From NCBI GenBank assembly GCA_004321745.1, contig SGYO01000014.1, positions 1 to 47,678 on the forward strand: DNA of 47,678 nucleotides. The letters are read 5' to 3'. The translations under genes were made by a program, and so were the position numbers. Source of the DNA: a bacterium (GTDB lineage Bacteria > Fidelibacterota > Marinisomatia > Marinisomatales > UBA1611). Positions 1-9,219 of the stretch are shown piece by piece (position 1 is the stretch's first letter; each line of letters starts with the position of its first letter). The notes beneath the pieces were generated by a model, which made no database searches, was not told where the DNA came from, and was given only the letters and a program-made list of their open reading frames with translations.

Positions 1-48
1 GACAGATGTTTTACCACTACCCATCATCCCAATGAGATAAAAAATCAT
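1..48 (-). CDS. aroK: Shikimate kinase, N-terminal fragment (cut by window edge)
   Basis: Only the first 16 codons lie in the window; the gene continues beyond the left edge. The visible peptide is MIFYLIGMMGSGKTSV. It contains the Walker A P-loop GMMGSGKTS at the position typical of shikimate kinase (ATP-dependent 3-phosphorylation of shikimate). The start codon shares one base with the aroC stop (TAATG), so it is the next gene of the aromatic operon. The family call rests on the P-loop and the shikimate-pathway neighbours aroC, aroE and aroA; another small P-loop kinase cannot be fully excluded from 16 residues. Confidence 0.8.
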   Translation of the reverse strand, partial: MIFYLIGMMGSGKTSV

Positions 49-1208
49 TAATATTTTGCAGATACTTCTATGTGCTTGAGTAATTGTTTCATTGAATCTC
101 CACCAAATTTTTCTAAAACTACATCAGCTAAAACAATACACATCATGCTCTCTGCAATTATAGATGCTGCGGGGACAGCACAAGAATCAGTTCTTTCTTT
201 ATGAGCATCCTTATTTTCTTTAGTCGTTATATCAACTGAGCGAAGGGATTTAATTAATGTTGGAATAGGCTTCATTGCCATTTTAACTGTTATTGGCATT
301 CCATTGCTCATTCCACCTTCAATTCCGCCAGCATTATTTGAGAACCTTGTATATTTTTTACCATCCCAACCAATTTCATCATGAATTTCGCTTCCAAACT
401 TTGCTCCAGAAGTAAGCCCCTCACCGATTTCAATAGATTTATAGGCATTAACACTCATCATTAATGATGTGATTTTGGCTTGTAATTTTCTGTCCCATTG
501 TGTGTATGATCCTAACCCGTAAGGCATTCCTGTTGCGACAACTTCAAATACTCCACCTACTGAGTCACCATTTGCTTTTGCTTGGTCTATTACTCTGATC
601 ATTTCTTGCTCTTTTGCACTATCTAAACACCTGAGTGGAGATTTATCTACAATTTTATTCAATTCAATAGCAGTCATATCATTTGGTACAACTGATTCAT
701 CTATAATATTGTGTATTTGTGTTACTCTACTAGCGACACTTATACCAATATCTTTAAGTAGTTTCCTGCAAACTGATGCAATAGCAACTCTCATCGTTGT
801 TTCTCTAGCACTTGATCTTTCTAAAACATTTCTTATATCATCAAAATCAAACTTTTCAACACCCGCAAGATCAGCATGGCCAGGACGAGGAAGCGTAACT
901 TTTTTTGGCATTTTTTCTCTTTTTTCAATAGCCATTTTATCTTTCCAATTTTCCCAATCCTTATTTTTAACAATTAATCCTATTGGGGATGCAATCGTTT
1001 CTCCTAGCCTTATTCCAGACCAAATTTCAACTTGGTCTTTTTCAATCTTCATTCTTCCGCCTCTTCCATATCCCATTTGTCTTCTTGCAAGTTGTATGTC
1101 AATAAATTCTTTTTCTATTTTCAAACCTGAGGGTATTCCATCAAGAATGCCAAGTAAGCCTCTACCATGAGATTCTCCTGCAGTTAGAAATTTTATTTTT
1201 GTAAGCAT
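48..1208 (-). CDS. aroC: Chorismate synthase
   Basis: AroC converts 5-enolpyruvylshikimate 3-phosphate to chorismate, the last step of the shikimate pathway, using reduced FMN as cofactor. The 386 residues are a normal length. Family signatures seen in order are GESHGRG (about 11-17), RQMGYGRGGRM (about 43-53), RPGHADL (about 108-114), RSSARETTMR (about 131-140), GGIEGGMSNG (about 300) and RTDSCAVPAA near 340. The start overlaps the end of aroE by 16 bp and the stop overlaps the aroK start, so translation is probably coupled. The gene lies late in the attenuated aromatic supraoperon. No unusual substitution in the conserved blocks was noticed. Confidence 0.97.
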   Translation of the reverse strand: MLTKIKFLTAGESHGRGLLGILDGIPSGLKIEKEFIDIQLARRQMGYGRGGRMKIEKDQVEIWSGIRLGETIASPIGLIVKNKDWENWKDKMAIEKREKMPKKVTLPRPGHADLAGVEKFDFDDIRNVLERSSARETTMRVAIASVCRKLLKDIGISVASRVTQIHNIIDESVVPNDMTAIELNKIVDKSPLRCLDSAKEQEMIRVIDQAKANGDSVGGVFEVVATGMPYGLGSYTQWDRKLQAKITSLMMSVNAYKSIEIGEGLTSGAKFGSEIHDEIGWDGKKYTRFSNNAGGIEGGMSNGMPITVKMAMKPIPTLIKSLRSVDITTKENKDAHKERTDSCAVPAASIIAESMMCIVLADVVLEKFGGDSMKQLLKHIEVSAKY

Positions 1209-1987
1209 AATTCGTTCTCTAATATATTTTTTATATGTTTTAAATTGATTTTGTTAAATAGATCATCTTCAAGCCAAATATTCAATGAGGCTATTCCTTG
1301 GGCTATTAGCATGTCCAGACCACTAATTATTTTTGCTCCTTTTTTCTCACATTGTTTTAACCATTTTGTCTTAATTGGATTATAAATGGTATCAATTACG
1401 ATATTACCATTTTTAATATTTACATTTGAAGGTATTTCATCTATGAATGGCGACATTCCTAAGGGTGTACAGTTTATAAATACTTCAGGCATTGAATCTG
1501 ATTTTTTATTCATTCTCTGGCTAATCCACTTTTCTAATTTAATTTTATTTTCAATGCCTCTGTTTTCAATTTGTATTGAACTAACCTTGCTCTTAATAAG
1601 AGCATATGCTATTGCATAAGCTGCGCCACCGGAACCTATGATTAGGCATGATTTATTTTTTAAATCTATTTTATTTTGATCTAATGTTTTCGTAAATCCA
1701 ATCCAGTCTGTATTGTAACCTTTATTAATTGAAACACAGTTTACAGCAGTTATGTTTTGTGCACTATTTCCTAAATTACCTAGGTGTTTTAAAATAATAT
1801 TTTTATAGGGTATTGTAACATTATAACCATCTAGTTTGTTTGAACGTACAAATTTTTCTAATTCAAGAGGCTCTATCTGAATTTTTTCATAGCTTGCTTT
1901 TAAACCGATTTGTTTAAAGATTGATTCATGCATTAATGGACTTAGACTATGATTGATCGGGTTACCAATTAAAGCAAATTTTTTCAT
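1193..1987 (-). CDS. aroE: Shikimate dehydrogenase
   Basis: AroE reduces 3-dehydroshikimate to shikimate with NADPH. The protein has 264 residues, normal for the family. The N-terminal substrate domain shows GNPINHSLSPLMH (about 8-20), the SxS shikimate-binding loop, and GYNVTIPYK (about 54-62) with the catalytic lysine. The Rossmann part begins at GSGGAAYAIAYAL (about 118-130), followed by NCTPLGMSP (about 172-180) and the C-terminal GLDMLIAQG block. It overlaps aroA by 4 bp upstream and aroC by 16 bp downstream. It is a single-domain enzyme, not fused to dehydroquinase, which must be encoded elsewhere because no aroD/aroQ-type dehydroquinase or aroB is in this window. Confidence 0.95.
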   Translation of the reverse strand: MKKFALIGNPINHSLSPLMHESIFKQIGLKASYEKIQIEPLELEKFVRSNKLDGYNVTIPYKNIILKHLGNLGNSAQNITAVNCVSINKGYNTDWIGFTKTLDQNKIDLKNKSCLIIGSGGAAYAIAYALIKSKVSSIQIENRGIENKIKLEKWISQRMNKKSDSMPEVFINCTPLGMSPFIDEIPSNVNIKNGNIVIDTIYNPIKTKWLKQCEKKGAKIISGLDMLIAQGIASLNIWLEDDLFNKINLKHIKNILENELCLQK

Positions 1988-3234
1988 TTTATTATATTTC
2001 TTAAGGTGTTAAAAAATTCAGGAAATGAGATATCTATGCACTCATAATTATCCAATTTTGTTTTTCCATTAGCAACTAAACCTGCTATTGTGAAGGCCAT
2101 TGCTATTCTATGATCTCCAAAAGTTCGGATAGTAGTGCCGTTAAGTTTCGAAGGCCCCTCTATAGAAAAACCATCATTAAATTCTTCAACAATTGCTCCC
2201 ATATTGCGCAAATTAAAAAGTATTGATTCTATCCTATCTGATTCTTTAACTCTTAATTCTTCAGCACCTCTAATAATAGTTTTACCATCTGCTTGTGTTG
2301 CTATTACCGATAAAATAGGTATTTCATCAATCAAACTAGGCACTTTGCTTTTTTCAATGCTTATTGATCTTAATCTTTTATTTTTAATGAAAATATCGCT
2401 AACACACTCTCCGCCCTCAAAATTCTCAGATAGTATGTCCACTCCAACACCCATCGATTTAATTGCATTAAAAAATTCGAACCTAGTGGGATTAGTAAGT
2501 AAATTTTTGATAATTAGTTCAGACTGGGGTAGTAAGGCTACTGCTCCTGCAAAAAAAGCAGCAGTAGAGGGGTCGGCTGGAATTCTCATATTTAAAGGGG
2601 ATAATGGTTTAGACATTCCTCTAATTGAGGTCTTATTATCATATATATCAATGTCAGCCCCAACACTTTTTAACATAATTTCAGTATGATTTCTAGATAA
2701 AAAAGGTTCTTGATATGTAGTTTTATTAGTAGCGCCGAGTCCAGCAAATAAAACAGCAGATTTTACTTGAGCGCTGGAAATTTCACTTTGATAGTCGATA
2801 CTTTTTATTTCACTTTTTTCTATGCTAATCGGAGTTTTGTTATTTTTGGCATTAATACTCAAATTCATTTTTAATAGAGGCCTAATGATTCTACCCATTG
2901 GACGTTTGGATAGTGACTCATCGCCGATAAGAGTAGCTTTAATTTTTCTACTAGCTAGTAAGCCGCTTAAAAGGCGAATAGTAGTGCCCGAATTTCCACA
3001 ATCTAGTTCATTTTTTGGATTTTGGAAGGTATATCCAGTAATGATTTTTTCTATATTTGTTTTACCAGAAATAGAAATATTACATTTCTTTAAGCAGTCC
3101 CCGGTTGACTCTACATCTTTACCACTAGCTAAGTTTCTAATAATAGAGGTTTTCTTGGACAATGAGGCGATCATTAAAGCTCTATGAGAAATCGATTTAT
3201 CTCCAGGTAAATATATTTGTCCTTGAATTTTCAT
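1984..3234 (-). CDS. aroA: 3-phosphoshikimate 1-carboxyvinyltransferase (EPSP synthase)
   Basis: AroA transfers enolpyruvate from phosphoenolpyruvate to shikimate 3-phosphate. The 416 residues fit the two-domain inside-out barrel fold. Motifs seen are LPGDKSISHRALM near the N-terminus (shikimate-phosphate/PEP binding), DCGNSGTTIRLLSG (about 78-91), KRPMGRIIRPLLKM (about 110), DPSTAAFFAGA (about 218), KESDRIESI (about 328) and GDHRIAMAF near 377. It begins 5 bp after the DAHP synthase stop and overlaps aroE by 4 bp. The NSGTT block has alanine-free spacing that should be compared with class I and class II enzymes before inferring glyphosate sensitivity. Confidence 0.96.
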   Translation of the reverse strand: MKIQGQIYLPGDKSISHRALMIASLSKKTSIIRNLASGKDVESTGDCLKKCNISISGKTNIEKIITGYTFQNPKNELDCGNSGTTIRLLSGLLASRKIKATLIGDESLSKRPMGRIIRPLLKMNLSINAKNNKTPISIEKSEIKSIDYQSEISSAQVKSAVLFAGLGATNKTTYQEPFLSRNHTEIMLKSVGADIDIYDNKTSIRGMSKPLSPLNMRIPADPSTAAFFAGAVALLPQSELIIKNLLTNPTRFEFFNAIKSMGVGVDILSENFEGGECVSDIFIKNKRLRSISIEKSKVPSLIDEIPILSVIATQADGKTIIRGAEELRVKESDRIESILFNLRNMGAIVEEFNDGFSIEGPSKLNGTTIRTFGDHRIAMAFTIAGLVANGKTKLDNYECIDISFPEFFNTLRNIIK

Positions 3235-3239
3235 ATTGT

Positions 3240-4580
3240 CTATTCAGTTAGCCAATCTGAAATTAAAAAAGCAAGCTCTATAGCCTGGTTCGCATTTAAT
3301 CTGGGGTCACAATGTGTATGATATCTACTGTTCAAATCTGAATCTCCGATTGATTGGGAACCACCGATACACTCTGTTACATCCTGCCCAGTCATTTCTA
3401 GATGAATCCCTCCAGCTCTAGAGCCTTCTAATTTATGGATTTGAAAATTTTGTTTAACTTCATTAACAATACTATCAAATGCTCTAGTTTTTTTGCCAGA
3501 TTGACTTTTTATTGTATTGCCATGCATTGGATCGCATGACCATATTACTCTTTTACCTTCTCTAGTAATTGAGCGAATGAGGTTTGGAAGGTAGTTATCA
3601 ACATTGTCTTCTCCAAATCTAGTTATCAAAGTTATTTTTCCATCCTCGTTCATCGGATTTATTAAGTCTAAAATCGCATTCAGTTCATCTGCATCAGTTG
3701 AAGGGCCACATTTAATGCCAATGGGATTTTCAACACCTCTGCAAAACTCTACATGTGCGCTATCAATAAATCTCGTTCTATCACCTATCCATAAAAAATG
3801 GGCGGATGTATTATATATTTTTCCTGAAGTTGAGTCTACTCTAGTCAGCGATTGCTCATAAGGAAGTAATAATGCTTCGTGGCTTGTAAAATAGTCAACT
3901 TTTCTTAATTGCGGTGTATTATTTGCGTTGATACCTAGCGCTTCCATAAACGTCAAACTTTCTTGAATGCTTTCTGCTAAATGCCTATATCTATCAGATT
4001 GTTTTCCTGATTGTACAAATCCCATATTCCACGATTGAACGTGTTTTAGATCGGCATACCCACCATCAGCAAAAGCTCTTAATAAATTTAAAGTTGAGGC
4101 TGCCTGAGAGTAGGCTGTAAGCATCCTATGTGGATCTGGTTTTCTTTTTATGGGGTCAAAATTTATATCGTTTATGATATCACCAGCATAGCTAGGAGCT
4201 TCTTCACTACCTTGAATTTCAGTTGGGTTTGATCTTGGCTTTGCAAATTGTCCAGCCATTCTACCAACTTTAATTACAGGCAATTTCATTCCTGAAGTAA
4301 GTACAACTGCCATTTGTAAAATCACTCTAAATGTGTCTCTAATATTATCTGCGTTAAACTCAGAGAAGCTTTCAGCACAGTCACCTCCTTGAAGTAAAAA
4401 GGCATTCCCCTCTGAAACTTCTTTAAGTTGATTTTTTAAAGATCTTACTTCGCCAGCAAAAACTAAAGGGGGGAAGCTTGCTAGTTTTTGTTCTACTGTC
4501 TTGAGGTCTTTTTCATTTTCATAATTAGGCATGTGCTTAGCCACACGATACTTCCAACTATCTAAATTCCAATCATTCAT
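3240..4580 (-). CDS. Class II 3-deoxy-7-phosphoheptulonate (DAHP) synthase
   Basis: This enzyme condenses phosphoenolpyruvate and erythrose 4-phosphate, the first committed shikimate-pathway step. The 446 residues match the class II (plant/Mycobacterium AroG-like) family rather than the shorter class I enzymes. Diagnostic motifs are LLQGGDCAESF (about 62-72), with the metal-ligand cysteine, then KCGPSTDADEL (about 291), WSCDPMHGNT (about 347), GGIHLEMTGQDVTECIGG (about 390) and YHTHCDPRLNANQA near the end. It overlaps tyrA by 8 bp. I see no fused chorismate mutase or ACT domain. Class II enzymes can be regulated through chorismate mutase partners, and aroQ is in the same locus, but any complex here is inference. 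Confidence 0.95.
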   Translation of the reverse strand: MNDWNLDSWKYRVAKHMPNYENEKDLKTVEQKLASFPPLVFAGEVRSLKNQLKEVSEGNAFLLQGGDCAESFSEFNADNIRDTFRVILQMAVVLTSGMKLPVIKVGRMAGQFAKPRSNPTEIQGSEEAPSYAGDIINDINFDPIKRKPDPHRMLTAYSQAASTLNLLRAFADGGYADLKHVQSWNMGFVQSGKQSDRYRHLAESIQESLTFMEALGINANNTPQLRKVDYFTSHEALLLPYEQSLTRVDSTSGKIYNTSAHFLWIGDRTRFIDSAHVEFCRGVENPIGIKCGPSTDADELNAILDLINPMNEDGKITLITRFGEDNVDNYLPNLIRSITREGKRVIWSCDPMHGNTIKSQSGKKTRAFDSIVNEVKQNFQIHKLEGSRAGGIHLEMTGQDVTECIGGSQSIGDSDLNSRYHTHCDPRLNANQAIELAFLISDWLTE

Positions 4581-5307
4581 TGTTCTTTTCTTTCAATTTA
4601 TCTTCAATTTGGTTAAGCGAATATTTTAAGTCTTTTAGCATAGTATTTGTATAAGGATTATAAAGTTGTAAATCTGAATATAATGCCCAAGTATCATTGC
4701 AAGTTTGCTCTACAAGGTCAATTAAATCTCTATATCCCTTTGTATCTATGCTTGTTTTTTGTATTCCAAAATTTTTTAAGGCTCTTCCTAAAAGATGAGT
4801 TATGCCTTGGGTCCTAGCAGCAATTTTATCATGTTCATCAGGAGACATTTCAATGATATTTATATTTTGATTTTTAAAAAATGTTTTCCAATAATTAAAA
4901 ATTTTGTCATCAACCCGAGTTTTATCCATCATCATTTTTAATCTTGCTTTTGAGTCAAATGAATCTGGACCAAACATAGGGTGAGAAGATATGATTCCGA
5001 CTTCATTTGGTAAATGTTTTAACATAGCCTCAGATGTGTGCTTTTTAACTGAGCATACATCAATAATCGTTGACTTTTTGTTTACTTTATTTGAAATGTC
5101 CTTTATTAGCGCTTCAAAATATCTAATCGGAACGGCAATGAATATATTATCTAGCATTAAAATATCATCTAAATCAGCTTTCGTAAGATCATTTGATACT
5201 TTTGATGAAACAATATCATAGGCCTTAACATTAAAGCCCTTTTTAAGAATGTTTGCTAGTACCTTCCCAAATCTTCCAACTCCTATTAGTCCAACACTAC
5301 TTATCAT
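4573..5307 (-). CDS. tyrA: Prephenate/arogenate dehydrogenase, no ACT domain
   Basis: TyrA-family enzymes oxidatively decarboxylate prephenate (or arogenate) on the way to tyrosine. The N-terminal Rossmann motif is GLIGVGRFGKVLA (about 7-19). It is followed by IDVCSVKKH (about 101-109), SSHPMFGPDS (about 125-134), with the active-site histidine, and QGITHLLGRAL near 170. At 244 residues it is short, with no C-terminal ACT domain for tyrosine feedback. The VCSVK and HPMFGPDS blocks recall plant and cyanobacterial arogenate dehydrogenases, so arogenate may be the real substrate; this is inference. It overlaps pheA by 4 bp and the DAHP synthase gene by 8 bp. Confidence 0.88.
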   Translation of the reverse strand: MISSVGLIGVGRFGKVLANILKKGFNVKAYDIVSSKVSNDLTKADLDDILMLDNIFIAVPIRYFEALIKDISNKVNKKSTIIDVCSVKKHTSEAMLKHLPNEVGIISSHPMFGPDSFDSKARLKMMMDKTRVDDKIFNYWKTFFKNQNINIIEMSPDEHDKIAARTQGITHLLGRALKNFGIQKTSIDTKGYRDLIDLVEQTCNDTWALYSDLQLYNPYTNTMLKDLKYSLNQIEDKLKEKNNE

Positions 5308-5864
5308 AAGGCTGTTACTCCAATAAAAAGGGTGAGGTTATGCTTCAGATCATGAATGCTCTCTTTGATAATTTTTAAATTGTATAGCTTTGCGCAAGCT
5401 TTATTTGCAATTACTGCAGCTGTTTTTGGAAGTTTATTTTCACTGAGTCTCCTAGCTGATTCAGCAGTGTCATCAGCTTCAATTAATGGTCTTGTCCAAA
5501 AATTTTCGCTTAAATAATCTTTACATTGTCTCAAAGCTTGTCTGTGGGAGTGTATCTCAGTTATGTCGCCTGTGTTAATATTTTCTAATGCTAATAGGTT
5601 TTGTTCAATAGGGATATGAAACATTTCAATTATTTTACATTTGTGCAATGCTAATGCTTCTACACTTTCGATTACAACACCACCTTGAGCATTTTCCATT
5701 GCAAAAATTCCGTAGTCTACTTTACGATTTTCTACACTATTTAACACATCTTTAGAAGAAATTAGATATTTAATCTCTGGGTTTTTAATTCCATGGTTTT
5801 CTATAAATTTTTTCGAAGCTTCTTCACTAAAACTTCCTATTGCTCCTTGAATTCCAATTTTCAT
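5304..5864 (-). CDS. pheA: Prephenate dehydratase catalytic domain, no ACT domain, altered TRF motif
   Basis: The family converts prephenate (or arogenate) to phenylpyruvate (or phenylalanine). The start IQGAIGSFSEEA (about 4-15) matches the family's GxxGtfS block. It is followed by AMENAQGGVVIES (about 56-68), SHRQALRQC (about 105-113), EADDTAESAR (about 128-137) and AAVIANKACAKLY (about 148-160). At 186 residues it ends just after the catalytic domain, so the ACT phenylalanine-sensing domain is missing. The canonical N-x-T-R-F active-site motif reads NLTLF, with Arg replaced by Leu. The stop is TGA followed directly by TAA, so readthrough is not expected. It overlaps trpA and tyrA by 4 bp each. 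Confidence 0.85.
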   Translation of the reverse strand: MKIGIQGAIGSFSEEASKKFIENHGIKNPEIKYLISSKDVLNSVENRKVDYGIFAMENAQGGVVIESVEALALHKCKIIEMFHIPIEQNLLALENINTGDITEIHSHRQALRQCKDYLSENFWTRPLIEADDTAESARRLSENKLPKTAAVIANKACAKLYNLKIIKESIHDLKHNLTLFIGVTAL

Positions 5865-6631
5865 TTAGTTCTTCCTTTTAAATTTTTAACAAAGTTATAG
5901 ACGGGTTTGTTTGTTGGGTCATTTAATACCTTCTTTAAAATTGCTGAACCAACAACAGCTCCATCAGAGTAATTATTAAACCATTCTACATCATCGCTAG
6001 AATTGATGCCGAACCCTACGATAAAAGGGCATTCGCTGTTATCTTTTACCCTCAATAAATATTTTTTTAAATTTTCTTTTGAGCTCATATCACCTCCAGT
6101 TATACCAAGTATACTCACAGCATAAATTAAATCTTGAGATAATTTTGATATAAGTTTAATTCTTTCATTACTAGTATTTGGAGCAACCAGTAGAATCGGA
6201 GAGATATTAACAGATTTTGCTTTTTCACAAAAAAATGTACCTTCATCCAGAGGTAAATCTGGTAAAATAATTCCATCTATTTGGGAAGTTTTACAATCAT
6301 TCAAGAAGTTATCGATACCATATGCTAATATCGGATTATAGTAGCCCATAAGGGCAATGGGGATATCAGTTTTTTTTCGAATAGATCTTACTTGATCAAA
6401 TATGACCGAAAGTGATATACCATTAGATAAGGCTATTTCACTTGCTTTTTGTATTATTGGTCCGTCAGCTTGTGGATCAGAAAATGGTATACCTATTTCA
6501 ATCATATCAGCTCCACCTTCTATCGCTTGCAGAACAAGATCTTCCGTGCTCTCCTTTTTAGGAAACCCAGCAGTAATAAAAACAACTAGCTTATTTCTAT
6601 CTTTTTTAAACAGTTTTTTTAATCTACTCAT
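5861..6631 (-). CDS. trpA: Tryptophan synthase alpha subunit
   Basis: TrpA cleaves indole-3-glycerol phosphate to indole, which is channelled to TrpB. The 256-residue TIM barrel shows the catalytic pair in [14 protein letters not shown] (Glu about 45, Asp about 56), then ALMGYYNPI (about 92-100), [11 protein letters not shown] (about 119-129), [10 protein letters not shown] (about 170-179), and the phosphate-binding GFGINSSDD and GAVVGSAI blocks near the C-terminus. It overlaps trpB upstream and pheA downstream by 4 bp each. This is the last trp gene before the operon moves into phe, tyr and common-pathway genes. Confidence 0.97.
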   Translation of the reverse strand: MSRLKKLFKKDRNKLVVFITAGFPKKESTEDLVLQAIEGGADMIEIGIPFSDPQADGPIIQKASEIALSNGISLSVIFDQVRSIRKKTDIPIALMGYYNPILAYGIDNFLNDCKTSQIDGIILPDLPLDEGTFFCEKAKSVNISPILLVAPNTSNERIKLISKLSQDLIYAVSILGITGGDMSSKENLKKYLLRVKDNSECPFIVGFGINSSDDVEWFNNYSDGAVVGSAILKKVLNDPTNKPVYNFVKNLKGRTK

Positions 6632-7836
6632 ATGATATTACCTAAATATTTTGCGATAGTATTTACATCTTTATCCCCTCTACCTGATAAATTAATTATC
6701 ACATCTTCTCCTTTTTCAATGTCATTTTTTTCACTCAATAGGTAAGCTATAGCATGGGCTGTTTCTAATGCTGGTATAATTCCTTCCTTTTCTGATAACC
6801 ACTGTAAGGCATTTACTGCTTCCTCATCCGTAACAGAATGGTAATCCACTCTTTTTATTTTATGAAGAAAACTGTGCTCTGGTCCTATACCAGGATAATC
6901 TAAACCAGCAGAGAGGGAATAAGGTATAGTTACTTGACCATTATCATCTTGAAGCATATATGATGCAGCACCATGCAAAACACCAAATTTTCCTTTTGAC
7001 AATGTAGCCGCATGTTCGTTCGTCGCGACTCCTTTACCAGCTGCTTCTACTCCAATGATTTTCACTTTGTCATTAATAAATGGATGAAATAATCCGAGTG
7101 CATTAGAACCGCCTCCCACGCATGCTACTAATCGATCTGGCAAATTTTTTCCTGACTGCTTTTTAAATTGTTTTTTCGTTTCTAATCCTATTACAGATTG
7201 AAAATCTCTAACGAGCATGGGGTAGGGGTGTGGCCCCACAGAAGATCCAATTATGTAAAATGTATTTTCAACATTGGTAACCCAATCTCTTATTGCCTCA
7301 TTCGTTGCATCTTTCAAAGTTTTACTTCCAGAAGTGACTGGTATTATTTCGGCTCCCATTAAATTCATTCTGAAAACATTAAGTTTTTGCCTTTCAATGT
7401 CTTCCTCACCCATGTATACCGTGCATTTTAATCCAAATTTTGCTGCACAAGCAGCAGTTGCAACTCCATGTTGTCCAGCTCCTGTTTCAGCAATAATTCT
7501 GGTTTTATTCATTTCGATTGCAAGGAGCATTTGACCTAATGCATTATTAATCTTATGAGCTCCAGTATGATTCAAATCTTCGCGTTTCAGCCAAACATTG
7601 TAACCTAATTCTTTTGAGATCCTTTTAGCTAAATATAATGGTGTTTCTCTGCCCCCATAATATTTTAGCAGATTATTTAAATTATTTTGGAAAGATTTAT
7701 TTGATTTCTGATCGAGGTAATGTTCTTCAAGTTCATTGAGCGCTGGAATTAAAGTCTCAGGAACATATTTACCACCAAATTCCTCGAAATGGCCTGAACT
7801 ATCAGGATAGTTATAATTTTTAATATTATTAGTCAA
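6628..7836 (-). CDS. trpB: Tryptophan synthase beta subunit
   Basis: TrpB makes tryptophan from indole and serine with pyridoxal phosphate. The N-terminal [10 protein letters not shown] block marks TrpB1. The PLP lysine is K95 in [15 protein letters not shown], followed by AETGAGQHG (about 115-123) and the phosphate-binding [10 protein letters not shown] (about 238-247). The C-terminal half has [14 protein letters not shown] and LSGRGDKD. The start codon is TTG at 7836, inside the end of trpF (8 bp overlap), preceded by an AAAGGG ribosome-binding sequence. At 402 residues it is full length. It should form an alpha2-beta2 complex with the adjacent TrpA. Confidence 0.97.
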   Translation of the reverse strand: MTNNIKNYNYPDSSGHFEEFGGKYVPETLIPALNELEEHYLDQKSNKSFQNNLNNLLKYYGGRETPLYLAKRISKELGYNVWLKREDLNHTGAHKINNALGQMLLAIEMNKTRIIAETGAGQHGVATAACAAKFGLKCTVYMGEEDIERQKLNVFRMNLMGAEIIPVTSGSKTLKDATNEAIRDWVTNVENTFYIIGSSVGPHPYPMLVRDFQSVIGLETKKQFKKQSGKNLPDRLVACVGGGSNALGLFHPFINDKVKIIGVEAAGKGVATNEHAATLSKGKFGVLHGAASYMLQDDNGQVTIPYSLSAGLDYPGIGPEHSFLHKIKRVDYHSVTDEEAVNALQWLSEKEGIIPALETAHAIAYLLSEKNDIEKGEDVIINLSGRGDKDVNTIAKYLGNII

Positions 7837-8461
7837 AATTGTACCCTTTGTTTTTTGTAGAAATTAGTTTTGAGAAAATATTTTCCATTTTTGTTTTACT
7901 TTTTTTACCTGGTCTTACTTCGACACCACTACTTATATCCAAAGCGCTAGGATTCACGGTCTTAATGCCACTTAAAATATTTTTATCATTTAGTCCTCCA
8001 GCGAGTATGATTGGAAGTTTAATTTGATCAAATTTTACTGAAGACCAATCAAATGTTTTTCCTGTGCCACCAATAAGGTTTTTGTCATATGAATCAAGTA
8101 GTAATGCTGAAACATTGTATGAGTTAAAGATTGATTTATTTAAATTAGGTTTTAATGGTATCGCTTTAATTACTGGAATATCAAAAGATTGGCAGAATGA
8201 ATTTGATTCATTACCATGTAGTTGAATGCCATGAAGCTCAACCTCTTCAATTACTTTTTTTATATATTCACTATCTTCATCGACAAAAACTCCGATAAAC
8301 TTGCTATTGGAATTATTTCTAGTTATCATCTTAGCTTCTTTGATATCAATATATCTCGAGCTTTTTTTATAAAAGATAAAGCCCAATGCGCTTGCACCTA
8401 AAGAAATAGCAAGTTTTGCATCAAGATCATTGGTAATGCCACATATTTTTGTTGCTATCAT
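7829..8461 (-). CDS. trpF: Phosphoribosylanthranilate isomerase
   Basis: TrpF isomerises phosphoribosylanthranilate to CdRP. The 210-residue barrel opens with TKICGIT (about 3-9), which contains the catalytic cysteine. [17 protein letters not shown] (about 22-38) follows, and GIQLHGNES is near 77. The acid catalyst block is [20 protein letters not shown] (about 120-139), followed by [11 protein letters not shown] and [15 protein letters not shown] near the C-terminus. Overlaps of 4 bp with trpC and 8 bp with trpB indicate translational coupling. The protein is monofunctional, not fused to TrpC as in enterobacteria. Confidence 0.96.
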   Translation of the reverse strand: MIATKICGITNDLDAKLAISLGASALGFIFYKKSSRYIDIKEAKMITRNNSNSKFIGVFVDEDSEYIKKVIEEVELHGIQLHGNESNSFCQSFDIPVIKAIPLKPNLNKSIFNSYNVSALLLDSYDKNLIGGTGKTFDWSSVKFDQIKLPIILAGGLNDKNILSGIKTVNPSALDISSGVEVRPGKKSKTKMENIFSKLISTKNKGYNFD

Positions 8462-9219
8462 AAATTAGATATTAATCTTTCTAGTGACTTACCAGGTGAG
8501 CCACTTTTCATCAATGATGTACCTATTAAAATAGCATCGTAGCCTAAGTCATAAACGTATTTTATATCATCTGATGTTTTAATACCACTCTCAGCAACTT
8601 TGATACTGTTTGAGGGCAAGTCGCTTACCAATTCTCCGAAAAGTGATAAATCAGTCTCCATTGTTTTTAAATTTCTACAGTTTACACCAATTATATTCGC
8701 ATTTAGGTCTTTGAGCCGTGAAATATTTTTTTTATCGTGCATTTCAAGTAGTATTGAAATATTTAAATTTTTGGCTAATTTTTGAAATTCATTGATTTTA
8801 TCATCATCAACTACATCAGCTAATAACAAAAAGGCATCTGCACCACAATTATATCCGTTGATTATTTGTGAACTATCAATGATAAAGTCTTTTTGCAATA
8901 TAGGAATATTGATATAGTCCCTTATTTCTTGAATGTACTTTACATCCCCATTGAAAAACTTTGAATCTGAAATAATTGAAATTGCATCTGCGCCAGCATC
9001 TTGATATTCTAAAGCAATTTTGAGAGGGTCTATGTTTTTGTATATTAAACCCTCACTTGGAGATTTGAACTTTACTTCAGCAATGATACTGATTTTATCT
9101 GACTTTAAAGTTTGAAAAAAATCATAGGAATTCTTTCTTTTTGAAGGGAGTATGTTTTTATTTGATTTTTTAAGTTCATTAGCTTTGTTAGTTAAAATTT
9201 TTGAAAGTACGTCATTCAT
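8458..9219 (-). CDS. trpC: Indole-3-glycerol phosphate synthase
   Basis: TrpC closes the indole ring, converting CdRP to indole-3-glycerol phosphate. The 253-residue TIM barrel carries ISIIAEVKFKSPSEG (about 43-57), with the catalytic lysines, then DADAISIISDSKFFNGD (about 81-97), ILQKDFIIDSSQI (about 107-119), GVNCRNLKTMETDL (about 177-190), VAESGIKTSDDI (about 208-219) and AILIGTSLMKS near the end. Overlaps by 4 bp with trpD and trpF. Nothing unusual was noticed. Confidence 0.96.
   Translation of the reverse strand: MNDVLSKILTNKANELKKSNKNILPSKRKNSYDFFQTLKSDKISIIAEVKFKSPSEGLIYKNIDPLKIALEYQDAGADAISIISDSKFFNGDVKYIQEIRDYINIPILQKDFIIDSSQIINGYNCGADAFLLLADVVDDDKINEFQKLAKNLNISILLEMHDKKNISRLKDLNANIIGVNCRNLKTMETDLSLFGELVSDLPSNSIKVAESGIKTSDDIKYVYDLGYDAILIGTSLMKSGSPGKSLERLISNL

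Noticed and set aside
709-1170. Long open frame opposite aroC, and similar long frames opposite aroA, trpD, rpsP, trmD and ruvA.
   Set aside because: They are antisense shadows of confident genes, lack homology-like motifs and have no ribosome-binding sites.
5300-5310. TGA at the end of pheA as a possible selenocysteine codon, since selA/selB are present.
   Set aside because: TGA is followed immediately by in-frame TAA, and the tyrA start overlaps it.
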